Shown: piece by piece, positions 24,539 through 31,676 of the stretch | Layout of the letters: each line of letters starts with the position of its first letter | Numbering within the stretch: position 1 is the stretch's first letter | NCBI GenBank assembly: GCA_012269745.1 | Contig: JAAXJR010000033.1 | Coordinates: 62,267-105,212, forward strand | Source of the DNA: Flavobacteriales bacterium | GTDB lineage: Bacteria > Bacteroidota > Bacteroidia > Flavobacteriales > Schleiferiaceae | Length of the DNA: 42,946 nucleotides | Reading direction: 5' to 3' | Notes under the pieces: model-generated | Databases searched by the model: none | The model's input: only the letters and a program-made list of their open reading frames with translations | What the model was told of the DNA's origin: nothing | Made by a program: the position numbers and the translations under genes

Positions 24539-27394
24539 TTAAAGCGAGTAGCGGAAGGTTAGTTTAAACGTTCTTCCCGGTGCCCAACGTGAGAAGTATG
24601 GAGAGAAGCTCTCGTAGCTCACGAAGATGCGGTCTCTGGTATCGTCCAAGATATTGTTGATACCGAAGCCCATCTGGTACTGGCGGTCTTCACCGAATGT
24701 TTTCATTAGGTTGAAGTTCAAGCTGTGGAAAGGAACTTCATAAACGTCTGGGTTATCGGCTACCCCTACGATGTAGAGTTTCTCGCCTTGGACGTTGTAG
24801 AACAATCCTCCTTGCCATCCCTTCTTTGGGTCATTGTAATTCAAGCCAACATTGACCATGTATGGACTCTGACCTTGCATAGGACGTAGCTCAGAAATCA
24901 CCTCACCCGTTCTTGCAGAAGCTACACGCGCTGCATATTCAGCAGAATCACGCGTTACGGCAGAGTAGATGTAAGAGAAGTTAGAATTGATTTCAAAGTT
25001 GTTCAATCCGATGAATCCAAGATTCTTACGTACTTCAAATTCTACCCCGGCAACGGTTGCATTACCTACGTTACGTGGCTGGAAGTTCGAAGGTGCAGCA
25101 GCAGAGTAAGCCACAAGCTCGATCGGATTCTGGAAGTACTTGTAGAATCCAGAAAGGGCAACAGTCTGACCGCCTTCGAAGAAGTATTCATAGCGTGCAT
25201 CCAAATTGCTAATAATGGTGTTTTGAAGATCGAGGTTACCAATGAAGGTGATACCTGTCAAGACATCCTCAATCTGTGCAGCCGATTTCTCCTTGAACGA
25301 AGGACGGGCTACCGTGCGGAACGCACCTAGACGAAGGTTGCTGTTCTCGTTCACGCTGTAGATGAAGTTGGCAGTAGGGAACAGGTTGAAGTTGTTCAGA
25401 ACAGGCTCCCAGTAGTAATTCAAACCGGTACCTGGCGCAGCAGCTTCTTGCTGGTCAACACCTGTGTAGAACTGGTCGTAGCGCTCTAAGCGAAGACCTA
25501 CGACTACCTTCATCAAAGCGTTCATGCTGAACTCCTCGTTTACATAAGCCCCGAAATTGCTTTGGATACCTTGGTAGGCATTGTTCGCTTCGTAGTTACC
25601 ACTGTAGTACGTTCCTGCGTCTGTACCAACATTCCAGATGTACGCATCTGATAGCAGGTCATCCGCATTGCCTGAAAGGGCAGGCAGGTCACCCATCGAT
25701 TTTGTACGCAACTGGTAGCGCAAGATTTCGTAATCACGGTATTTGAAGGTGTAGCTCGCACCGTACTTAAGTTTCGCATCGCGTCCACGAACCTCGTGAT
25801 TACGGGTTACATCGATGCGGTTCGAAAGGTTGAATTCGTTCAGGTTACGCCAGATTCTGTTTGGGAAACCTGTTTCACCCGGTGCAATTACAAACGCGTT
25901 GTCTTCGGTACGGAATGAAGTAGAGCGGATGTCTTTATCCGCAATACGGCTAAAGGTTGGTGCAATTCTCCAATCGATTTTCAAATCGTTGTCTTTACGG
26001 CTGTGCTGGCCATTGAAAAGCGCTGAAGTGATTGAACGCTCTGAATATTCGAGGTTGTCTCTCAAACCTTCGAAAGAGTTCTCGATAGAAGCTGTTTCGA
26101 TGAATCGACCCGTACGCGTCTCACCGTTTTGCAAGTGCATCAAGGTGAATCTGTACTTATCATTATCGTCTTTAATCGAGTAGCCGAATAGACCGCTCAT
26201 AAATACATTGCTCACTGCCAAAGACCCTTTTTGAGTGCGGTCGGCTAGCAAGTTGTATTGGTTCGGAAGGTTTCCTTTACGGTAGAAGTTTTGCTCGTAC
26301 ATGCGCGTCGAGTCGCCGCCTATACTGCCAAAGAAGTTGGTGTTGGCCTTATACGAGAACGATCCGTTGTAACCGATGGTCTTGCCGTTGTCCTTTTTGA
26401 TTTGGTTACCGCCGCTAATTCCTAGGGAACCGTTTACCGGCATTAATCGAGATTGCGCTGCAAGTACAGGTGCGAAGCTTTGGGTAAGCTCAGTGGTCGT
26501 TGGGTCGTCCAACGCTGGGTTTGGAATACCGCTGTAGATGTATTGATTTGGAAGTGGGTTGGTTCTAAAACCGCTGTCAAAACCTAGGAAATCTGTCATG
26601 GATCCTTGGTGTCCCAAGCCTTGAACAAGGTGCATCCCAGGAGTATAACCCAATGAGGAGCTGATGTTCAATGTCTTTTTCGTTGGAAAATCGACCAATT
26701 CAATATTCACCAAACCACCCGAGAAATCTGCAGGCAAATCTGCTGTAAGTGTTTTAAGAACGACGATGTTTTGAAGGATGTTCGTTGGGAAGATGTCCAT
26801 CTGCAATGAGTTACGGTCAGGATCCAATCCAGGGATGTCCATACCCATTAATTGTGTTTTTGTATAGCGATCACCCAAACCACGAACGAACACATATTTA
26901 CCACCTTGGATACTTACACCAGGTACACGCGTTACTGCTGCCGCCGCATTTCCATCACCAACACGCTTAAAGTTCTGTGCAGAGATACCGTCCATGACAG
27001 TAGCGCTTTTCTTCTTTACGTCGAGAAGTGCACTTTCAGTATTGCGCATAGCCGATGCAGTTACAGTTACTGTCATCAACTCATTAGTGGAAGGCATCAA
27101 GCGAAGGTTTTCAAAAGCAGTGACTTTGCCCGCTTCTACCTTCACATCTGAGATAGTCAATGTCGCTAGACCCAAAAAGCTGATCTCGAGATCGTAGGTG
27201 CCTGGCTCCAAGCTTAATTCAAAGTTTCCATCAAAATCTGTGAATGCCACAGCTCCCACAGAAGGGATTTGTGCGTTCGCGTAAAAGAGTGCTTCACTGG
27301 TTTCGTCTTCGTACACAGTTCCGCGGATAATACCATTCTGAGCGTAAGAAAGTACGCTGAATAGAAGTGCTGCAAATAGCGCTTTAATTTTCAT
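24539..27394 (-). CDS. TonB-dependent outer-membrane receptor with carboxypeptidase-regulatory-like domain
   Basis: A 951-residue outer-membrane transporter. Residues 1-18 form a signal peptide (cleavage near SYAQ). Residues of about 20-105 are a carboxypeptidase-D regulatory-like beta domain (GIIRGTVYEDETSEALFYAN). The plug follows with ATRVPGVSI-type and FVRGLGDRY motifs, and the rest is a beta-barrel ending in the aromatic C-terminus FKLTFRYSL. The reading frame extends to a GTG at 27427, but the ATG at 27394 begins the signal peptide. Upstream are a terminator hairpin and a three-unit 11-bp-phased array resembling a Pho box. Neighbouring PhoB/PhoR-like genes suggest a phosphorus-containing ligand; this is inference. 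A SusD partner is absent; the upstream lipoprotein may take that place. Confidence 0.93.
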   Translation of the reverse strand: MKIKALFAALLFSVLSYAQNGIIRGTVYEDETSEALFYANAQIPSVGAVAFTDFDGNFELSLEPGTYDLEISFLGLATLTISDVKVEAGKVTAFENLRLMPSTNELMTVTVTASAMRNTESALLDVKKKSATVMDGISAQNFKRVGDGNAAAAVTRVPGVSIQGGKYVFVRGLGDRYTKTQLMGMDIPGLDPDRNSLQMDIFPTNILQNIVVLKTLTADLPADFSGGLVNIELVDFPTKKTLNISSSLGYTPGMHLVQGLGHQGSMTDFLGFDSGFRTNPLPNQYIYSGIPNPALDDPTTTELTQSFAPVLAAQSRLMPVNGSLGISGGNQIKKDNGKTIGYNGSFSYKANTNFFGSIGGDSTRMYEQNFYRKGNLPNQYNLLADRTQKGSLAVSNVFMSGLFGYSIKDDNDKYRFTLMHLQNGETRTGRFIETASIENSFEGLRDNLEYSERSITSALFNGQHSRKDNDLKIDWRIAPTFSRIADKDIRSTSFRTEDNAFVIAPGETGFPNRIWRNLNEFNLSNRIDVTRNHEVRGRDAKLKYGASYTFKYRDYEILRYQLRTKSMGDLPALSGNADDLLSDAYIWNVGTDAGTYYSGNYEANNAYQGIQSNFGAYVNEEFSMNALMKVVVGLRLERYDQFYTGVDQQEAAAPGTGLNYYWEPVLNNFNLFPTANFIYSVNENSNLRLGAFRTVARPSFKEKSAAQIEDVLTGITFIGNLDLQNTIISNLDARYEYFFEGGQTVALSGFYKYFQNPIELVAYSAAAPSNFQPRNVGNATVAGVEFEVRKNLGFIGLNNFEINSNFSYIYSAVTRDSAEYAARVASARTGEVISELRPMQGQSPYMVNVGLNYNDPKKGWQGGLFYNVQGEKLYIVGVADNPDVYEVPFHSLNFNLMKTFGEDRQYQMGFGINNILDDTRDRIFVSYESFSPYFSRWAPGRTFKLTFRYSL

Positions 27395-27428
27395 AGAAAG
27401 TCTAGTTCGTTTCTGAGTGCAAAACACG

Positions 27429-27462
27429 AAAAAAGGCCCGAGACATATGTCTCGAGCCTTTT
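27429..27462. terminator. Bidirectional-looking terminator between lipoprotein and TonB receptor genes
   Basis: A 12-bp stem with one mismatch (27435-27446 with 27447-27458, centre CATATG) has six A on the left and four T on the right. It should end most transcripts from the lipoprotein gene before the receptor gene. Confidence 0.8.
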
Positions 27463-27486
27463 AATGTTCCTTTAACTTTATGTTAA
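27459..27486 (-). promoter_or_regulatory. Pho-box-like array upstream of the TonB receptor gene
   Basis: Read on the minus strand: TTAACA-N5-TTAAAG-N5-TTAAAA. The hexamers start at 27486, 27475 and 27464, an exact 11-bp period. It begins 10 bases after the lipoprotein stop and runs into the terminator stem. The Bacillus PhoP consensus is TTAACA-like hexamers with 5-base spacers, which it fits. Binding by the PhoB-like protein at 28912 is inferred. Confidence 0.55.
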
Positions 27487-27496
27487 GTGCGAGAGC

Positions 27497-28705
27497 TTAG
27501 AATGCGCCTTTCATAGCAGCATAGGTCCAAGCAAGCTTGCTTTCGTCAGCACCTACTGTAGGAGCAGTAACTACTGTAGCAAACATTGTAGGATCCCAAG
27601 CTGTAACAGCACCAGATTTATCCATAAATACTTCAGCGAGTGTTTTACCTGCTGTGTAGTTAGTCATATCGATTTCGATAGAAGCGAAGTTCAACAAACC
27701 GTTCTCGTAGTTGTAAGCACCACCAGTTTCGTCGATTTCCCAATCGCCTGCATCATCAAAACCTGTGATGTAGATGTTCTGAACCGTACCCATTGCTGAA
27801 TCGCGGAAATCTGCAATCTCTGCGTTCATACCGTATAGCGTTCCGTTGGTTGCGGTAAAGCCAGCACCCATTGTGCCTTCTGGACCATCTACTTCCATAC
27901 CGTGGTCAGAATCTGGACCCGCTACGTATACGAAGTTGTCTATAGTACCCGCGTAAGCCTGGTCGATGTCGTAGGCATCATCACCTTGCGCCCAAACGAC
28001 AATATTAGAAGCGTTTACTGTTCCTCCGAAGAATTCAACACCGTCATCCACGTTAGCAACAACTTCAATGTTGTTTACTACTGTCGCAGAACCTACACCT
28101 GCCAATGTAAGACCGTTGATTTCGTTACCGTCACCAATCAAAGTACCGCCGTGACGTACACTCACGTACTCAATAGAACCTGAGTTGTCAGCTGCGTCAG
28201 TTCCACCGTAAACTGCATATGACTCGTTTGCTGGAAGACCTTCAATAAGTGCAGTAGCGGCATCCGCTGAGATAGGTGCGTAACCCAATACTATCAAACC
28301 GCCCCAAAGACCTGCATCTGTTTCGTCTAGGTTTGTACCCGCTTGTTGACCAACTGTGATGTTGTCCAATACTGAAGTCATGATAATTGGAGCACTTTCA
28401 GTTCCCTGAGCGTCGATCATACCGCCTTGAGCGATGATCAAAGTAGATGCATTTGCACCGTCTCCTTCTTTACCTTTAATGATAGTTCCTGGTTCTATGG
28501 TAAGTTCTACACCTGCTGGAACAACAACACGACCATTGAGCACGTAGATAGAATCTCCGCTCCATGTTTCGTTAGCAGCTAGTACACCCGCCTTGTTTAC
28601 CTCTAAAGGGTTTACATTTGGATTAGTGCCACCGCCACCGTTTCCTTCACATGCAGCTAGGAGGGTTGCAGCTGCAGCAATAGTCATTAGTTTGTTGAAT
28701 TTCAT
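27497..28705 (-). CDS. Right-handed beta-helix outer-membrane lipoprotein, phosphate-regulon candidate
   Basis: A 402-residue lipoprotein. The lipobox LLAAC puts the lipidated Cys at residue 19; the next residues (EGNGGGGTNPN) are a flexible, acidic-glycine linker. The mature part has repeated short strands with Gly/Asn/Asp turns (LTIEPGTIIKG, LIIAQGGMIDAQG, IEYVSVRHGG, INGLTLAGVG, VDDGVEFFGG), typical of a parallel beta-helix. It is acidic with no visible catalytic triad. Homologous beta-helix proteins next to TonB receptors are common in Bacteroidota, sometimes misnamed multidrug transporters. Upstream is a three-unit Pho-box-like array and then a PhoB/PhoR-like pair, divergent. A surface binding or hydrolysis role for a phosphorus source is inferred. 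Confidence 0.85.
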   Translation of the reverse strand: MKFNKLMTIAAAATLLAACEGNGGGGTNPNVNPLEVNKAGVLAANETWSGDSIYVLNGRVVVPAGVELTIEPGTIIKGKEGDGANASTLIIAQGGMIDAQGTESAPIIMTSVLDNITVGQQAGTNLDETDAGLWGGLIVLGYAPISADAATALIEGLPANESYAVYGGTDAADNSGSIEYVSVRHGGTLIGDGNEINGLTLAGVGSATVVNNIEVVANVDDGVEFFGGTVNASNIVVWAQGDDAYDIDQAYAGTIDNFVYVAGPDSDHGMEVDGPEGTMGAGFTATNGTLYGMNAEIADFRDSAMGTVQNIYITGFDDAGDWEIDETGGAYNYENGLLNFASIEIDMTNYTAGKTLAEVFMDKSGAVTAWDPTMFATVVTAPTVGADESKLAWTYAAMKGAF

Positions 28706-28735
28706 TTTCGTCTAGTGTTTGATTTTTTGACACCA

Positions 28736-28743
28736 CAAACAAA
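28736..28743 (-). promoter_or_regulatory. -7-like box of the lipoprotein gene
   Basis: The minus strand reads TTTGTTTG, one change from TAnnTTTG. It lies nine bases downstream of the Pho-box-like array, the place where an activator would replace the -33 element. Predicted leader about 27 bases. Confidence 0.4.
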
Positions 28744-28752
28744 AGAGACTAA

Positions 28753-28780
28753 TGTTAATCCACAGTTAAGCGCTTGTGAA
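28753..28780 (-). promoter_or_regulatory. Pho-box-like array upstream of the lipoprotein gene
   Basis: Minus strand: TTCACA-N5-TTAACT-N5-TTAACA, with hexamers starting at 28780, 28769 and 28758, an exact 11-bp period. All fit the TT-A-A pattern of Gram-positive Pho boxes. It is in the 206-base gap with the PhoB-like gene. A -7-like element follows after nine bases. Confidence 0.6.
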
Positions 28781-28819
28781 CCTTCGGTAATTCGACATCA
28801 AAGAATTTTTATCGCAGTG

Positions 28820-28858
28820 TTATGGGATTGTTAAGTGCCCATTTTACTAGCTTTTAAA
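28820..28858 (+). promoter_or_regulatory. Weak phased TT-hexamer array before the PhoB-like gene
   Basis: TTATGG, TTAAGT, TTTTAC and TTTAAA start at 28820, 28831, 28842 and 28853, all 11 bp apart. Matches to TTAACA are only partial. A TATCTTCA box follows nine bases later (28868-28875). It could be an autoregulatory site, or chance in an AT-rich gap. Confidence 0.3.
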
Positions 28859-28892
28859 GTAAAAGTGTATCTTCAAAGCACTTACTTTTACT
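28858..28892. repeat. 9-bp perfect inverted repeat in the phoB leader region
   Basis: AGTAAAAGT (28858-28866) and ACTTTTACT (28884-28892) are perfect inverse copies separated by 17 bases. A third part copy, TTTTACT, lies at 28842-28848. They could be operator half-sites or a leader hairpin. Confidence 0.55.
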
Positions 28893-28911
28893 CTGAACAA
28901 ACATTCAATCT

Positions 28912-29604
28912 ATGAAAGCTACTGGCGCCAAAATCTTATTAGTAGACGACGAACCGGATATCCTAGAAATCGTAGGATATAACCTCAAGAACGAAGGATA
29001 CCAAGTATATACTGCATCTAGTGGTAAAGAAGGTGTTGCTGTTGCTAAGGAAGTCAAGCCGGATCTCATATTATTAGATGTAATGATGCCTGAAATGGAC
29101 GGTATCGAGGCGTGCGATCAAATTCGCAGAGTGCCTGCCCTTGAAGGCACCATCATTGCTTTTTTAACTGCTCGCGGGGAGGATTACTCCCAGGTTGCCG
29201 GGTTTGAAGCTGGCGCGGATGATTACATCACTAAACCGGTTAAGCCGAAAGTGTTGACTTCACGATTGAAGGCGTTGCTGCGCCGCAGACCTACTGCAGA
29301 ACAAGAAGTGCCTGAACGTATGAGTCTCGGCGATTTAATTATTGACCCTGAGCGCTACCACATTGAATTAGGCGGTGAGGTTTTAGATTTACCAAGAAAG
29401 GAATTTGAGCTACTAAGTTTGCTTGCTTCAAAACCAGGTAAAGTATTTCCAAGAGAGGAAATTATGGACCGCATCTGGGGAACGGCGGTAATTGTAGGCG
29501 GTCGAACAATCGACGTACACATTAGAAAGCTCCGTGAAAAAATTGGCGACGACCGCATCAAGACGGTGAAAGGTGTAGGCTATAAATTTGAAGCGCAAGG
29601 TTAA
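28912..29604 (+). CDS. OmpR/PhoB-type response regulator
   Basis: A 230-residue DNA-binding regulator. The receiver domain (1-120) has the acidic pocket VDDEPD, phospho-acceptor Asp56 (LLDVMMPEMDG), Thr86 (FLTARGED) and Lys108 (YITKPVKP). The winged-helix output domain (about 130-230) shows LPRKEFELLSLLASKPGKVFPRE, GRTIDVHIRKLREKIG and a C-terminal TVKGVGYKFE. It is followed with a one-base overlap by its histidine kinase. The identity as PhoB rather than another OmpR-family member is supported by the Pho-box-like arrays in front of the neighbouring outer-membrane genes. Confidence 0.9.
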   Translation: MKATGAKILLVDDEPDILEIVGYNLKNEGYQVYTASSGKEGVAVAKEVKPDLILLDVMMPEMDGIEACDQIRRVPALEGTIIAFLTARGEDYSQVAGFEAGADDYITKPVKPKVLTSRLKALLRRRPTAEQEVPERMSLGDLIIDPERYHIELGGEVLDLPRKEFELLSLLASKPGKVFPREEIMDRIWGTAVIVGGRTIDVHIRKLREKIGDDRIKTVKGVGYKFEAQG

Positions 29605-30623
29605 TGGGCGTAGGTAGACTTCTTCCTGTTTCACTTGGCTTAGCTGTACTTTTTACTCTCACAGGCGTTCTATTTGTCTTTCTAGATGATCAATTCTTAG
29701 AGGTGCCAGATAGTATTTGGTACTTGCTGTTTTTTGCAGTGGTCTTTGTACTGATGCTAGTGGCCATTAACATCAACATTACCAAAAGAGTGCGTCGCAT
29801 TCAGAAGCGCATACACGAGAGTGGTGTGGATACCATGAGCGGTACTTCTCGAACGATGACCTTGGATAAGCTAGAAGAGGCAATAGGTGAATGGACGATG
29901 AAACAGGCCAGAGTAGTGCAGGAATTGGAAAGTCGTGAGGAATTCCGTCGTGAGTATATGGGCAATGTAAGTCATGAGCTCAAGACACCAATCTTCAATA
30001 TTCAAGGATATATCTTGACTTTATTAGATGGTGCCAAAGACGATCCAAAGATTGCTGCAAGATTCTTGAAGCGCGCTGCAAAATCGGTAGATCGCATGAC
30101 CTCGCTCATTAAAGATATGGACGTGCTTTCGAAAGTGGAGAGTGGTCAATATGATATTCGATTGGAGCCAGTGCAGTTAAACTTACTTATAGAGGATACG
30201 CTGCAAGGTGTGGAATCGTATGCGCGCAAGAACGACGCGAAGATTAGCGTAGATTTTGAGGTAGATGAGCGTGTTGACGTTTTGTGTGATAGTGCGCGAA
30301 TAGAGCAAGTGCTAGATAATCTAGTCGTTAACGCTATTAAATATAGTGACGATAATAAGAAGGTTAAAATCAAAGTGGAGGACTTGGAATCTAAGGTGCA
30401 AATAAGTATCAAAGACAACGGTTTCGGTATTCCTGAGAAAGACCTTGGTCGAATCTTTGAACGATTTTACCGTGTAGATAAGGCACGTTCTCGAGATGCC
30501 GGTGGATCCGGTTTGGGATTGTCTATCGTGAAGCACATTATTGATAAGCACAACCAGACCATCACAGTTACTTCTCAGGAAGGGAAGGGTACGACTTTCA
30601 AGTTTACCTTGAATAAGGCCTAA
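29604..30623 (+). CDS. PhoR-like sensor histidine kinase
   Basis: A 339-residue membrane kinase. Two helices (residues of about 7-27 and 38-58) enclose a very short periplasmic loop, so it probably senses through partners, as PhoR does, rather than by a ligand domain. The phospho-His124 is in NVSHELKTPIFN. The ATPase domain carries the N box (LDNLVVNAIKYS), G1 (KDNGFGIP), the F box (IFERFYRVDKARS) and G2 (GGSGLGLSIVKHI). There is no PAS domain. Its ATG overlaps the regulator stop by one base (TAATG). Confidence 0.9.
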   Translation: MGVGRLLPVSLGLAVLFTLTGVLFVFLDDQFLEVPDSIWYLLFFAVVFVLMLVAININITKRVRRIQKRIHESGVDTMSGTSRTMTLDKLEEAIGEWTMKQARVVQELESREEFRREYMGNVSHELKTPIFNIQGYILTLLDGAKDDPKIAARFLKRAAKSVDRMTSLIKDMDVLSKVESGQYDIRLEPVQLNLLIEDTLQGVESYARKNDAKISVDFEVDERVDVLCDSARIEQVLDNLVVNAIKYSDDNKKVKIKVEDLESKVQISIKDNGFGIPEKDLGRIFERFYRVDKARSRDAGGSGLGLSIVKHIIDKHNQTITVTSQEGKGTTFKFTLNKA

Positions 30624-30672
30624 TGGTTTATAACCTCTTGCTTAGGTGGTCTGCCTAACGGCTTATTCCCCT

Positions 30673-30680
30673 TATTTTTG
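30673..30680 (+). promoter_or_regulatory. -7 promoter box of the tryptophan dioxygenase gene
   Basis: TATTTTTG is an exact TAnnTTTG match, ending 24 bases before the ATG at 30705. A TTG at the -33 distance is not obvious. A weak hairpin (TTAGG...CCTAA near 30642-30658) precedes it. Confidence 0.55.
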
Positions 30681-30704
30681 ACGTAAACCCAATGCAAAGC
30701 CACT

Positions 30705-31670
30705 ATGGAATGGAGTCCTGAATTAATGAAAAAGCTCGAAGCCCTGCGCTCTAAGATTGAGGATACGGGGCAAGATTTCGAGACCTATGTCAACGGTTGG
30801 CAACTGCAGCGTTTTCAAAATTATTGGGACTACATTCAGTTGGATACATTGTTGAGTCTTCAGCGCCCTGTCACCCAGGTTGAAGACGAGCCCATCTTCA
30901 TTATTTACCACCAGATTACTGAGTTGTATTTCAAACTTGCTCGTATTGAGATTGATGCTATCGCAAAAAACGAAGTCAATACCGTAGCCGATTTTACGGA
31001 GCGTATTCATCGCATTAACAGATATTTTGGTGCGCTTCGAGGCAGCTTTGGTGTGATGGAACTTGGTATGAAGAAGGAGGAGTTTTTGGCGTTCAGAGAT
31101 GCGCTTGCTCCGGCTTCGGGTTTTCAAAGTGTGCAATACCGCATCATTGAGCTGGGATGTGCTCCGCTCATTAACATTGTGAGTGAGGAGCGCCGTGATG
31201 CATTGAGGGATGCACCCATTGAGGAGCAGCTTGACGGTATTTACTGGAAAAATGGTGCGACGAGAGAGGACAATGGAAAGCCGGCTTACACAGCGACTCA
31301 GTTTATTGAGAAATATTGGGACGATTTACTTTTTACCGCCGAGACTTATGAGCACTGCAACATTTGGGTGCGCTTTGAGCAGCTTCGTGAAAAGGCTTCA
31401 CAGTCTGAGCGCAAGCAGCTAGAAGATGCGTTGAGAGCATTGGATTTGAATGTCAATGTGAATTGGCCGCTACAACATTATAAAACCGCTGTTCGTTACC
31501 TATCTAAAAAACCGACCGATATACCAGCTACAGGAGGAACCAACTGGCAGAAATACCTGCCGCCACGCTTCCAACGCAGAATTTTCTTCCCAGAACTTTG
31601 GGGTGCCGAGCAGAAGGCAGAGTGGGGGAAAAGTTGGGTGCATGAAGTTTTAGCTGAATTAGAATCGTAA
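30705..31670 (+). CDS. Tryptophan 2,3-dioxygenase family protein
   Basis: A 321-residue heme enzyme that opens the indole ring of tryptophan to N-formylkynurenine. IFIIYHQITELYFKL (His69) corresponds to the substrate-binding HQ-E-F segment. NWPLQHYKTAVRYL (His258) holds the likely proximal heme ligand, and PATGGTNWQKYLPPRF is the typical C-terminal loop in Bacteroidota homologues. Other helical blocks fit the all-alpha fold. Its next gene, an M23 peptidase, begins six bases later, so they are probably co-transcribed. No kynureninase or kynurenine monooxygenase is in the window. Confidence 0.93.
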   Translation: MEWSPELMKKLEALRSKIEDTGQDFETYVNGWQLQRFQNYWDYIQLDTLLSLQRPVTQVEDEPIFIIYHQITELYFKLARIEIDAIAKNEVNTVADFTERIHRINRYFGALRGSFGVMELGMKKEEFLAFRDALAPASGFQSVQYRIIELGCAPLINIVSEERRDALRDAPIEEQLDGIYWKNGATREDNGKPAYTATQFIEKYWDDLLFTAETYEHCNIWVRFEQLREKASQSERKQLEDALRALDLNVNVNWPLQHYKTAVRYLSKKPTDIPATGGTNWQKYLPPRFQRRIFFPELWGAEQKAEWGKSWVHEVLAELES

Positions 31671-31676
31671 GAATAC

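Noticed and set aside
28706-28911. Possible small RNA or riboswitch in the phoB-lipoprotein gap
   Set aside because: Apart from the phased hexamers and the inverted repeat, no conserved riboswitch core or terminator was seen.
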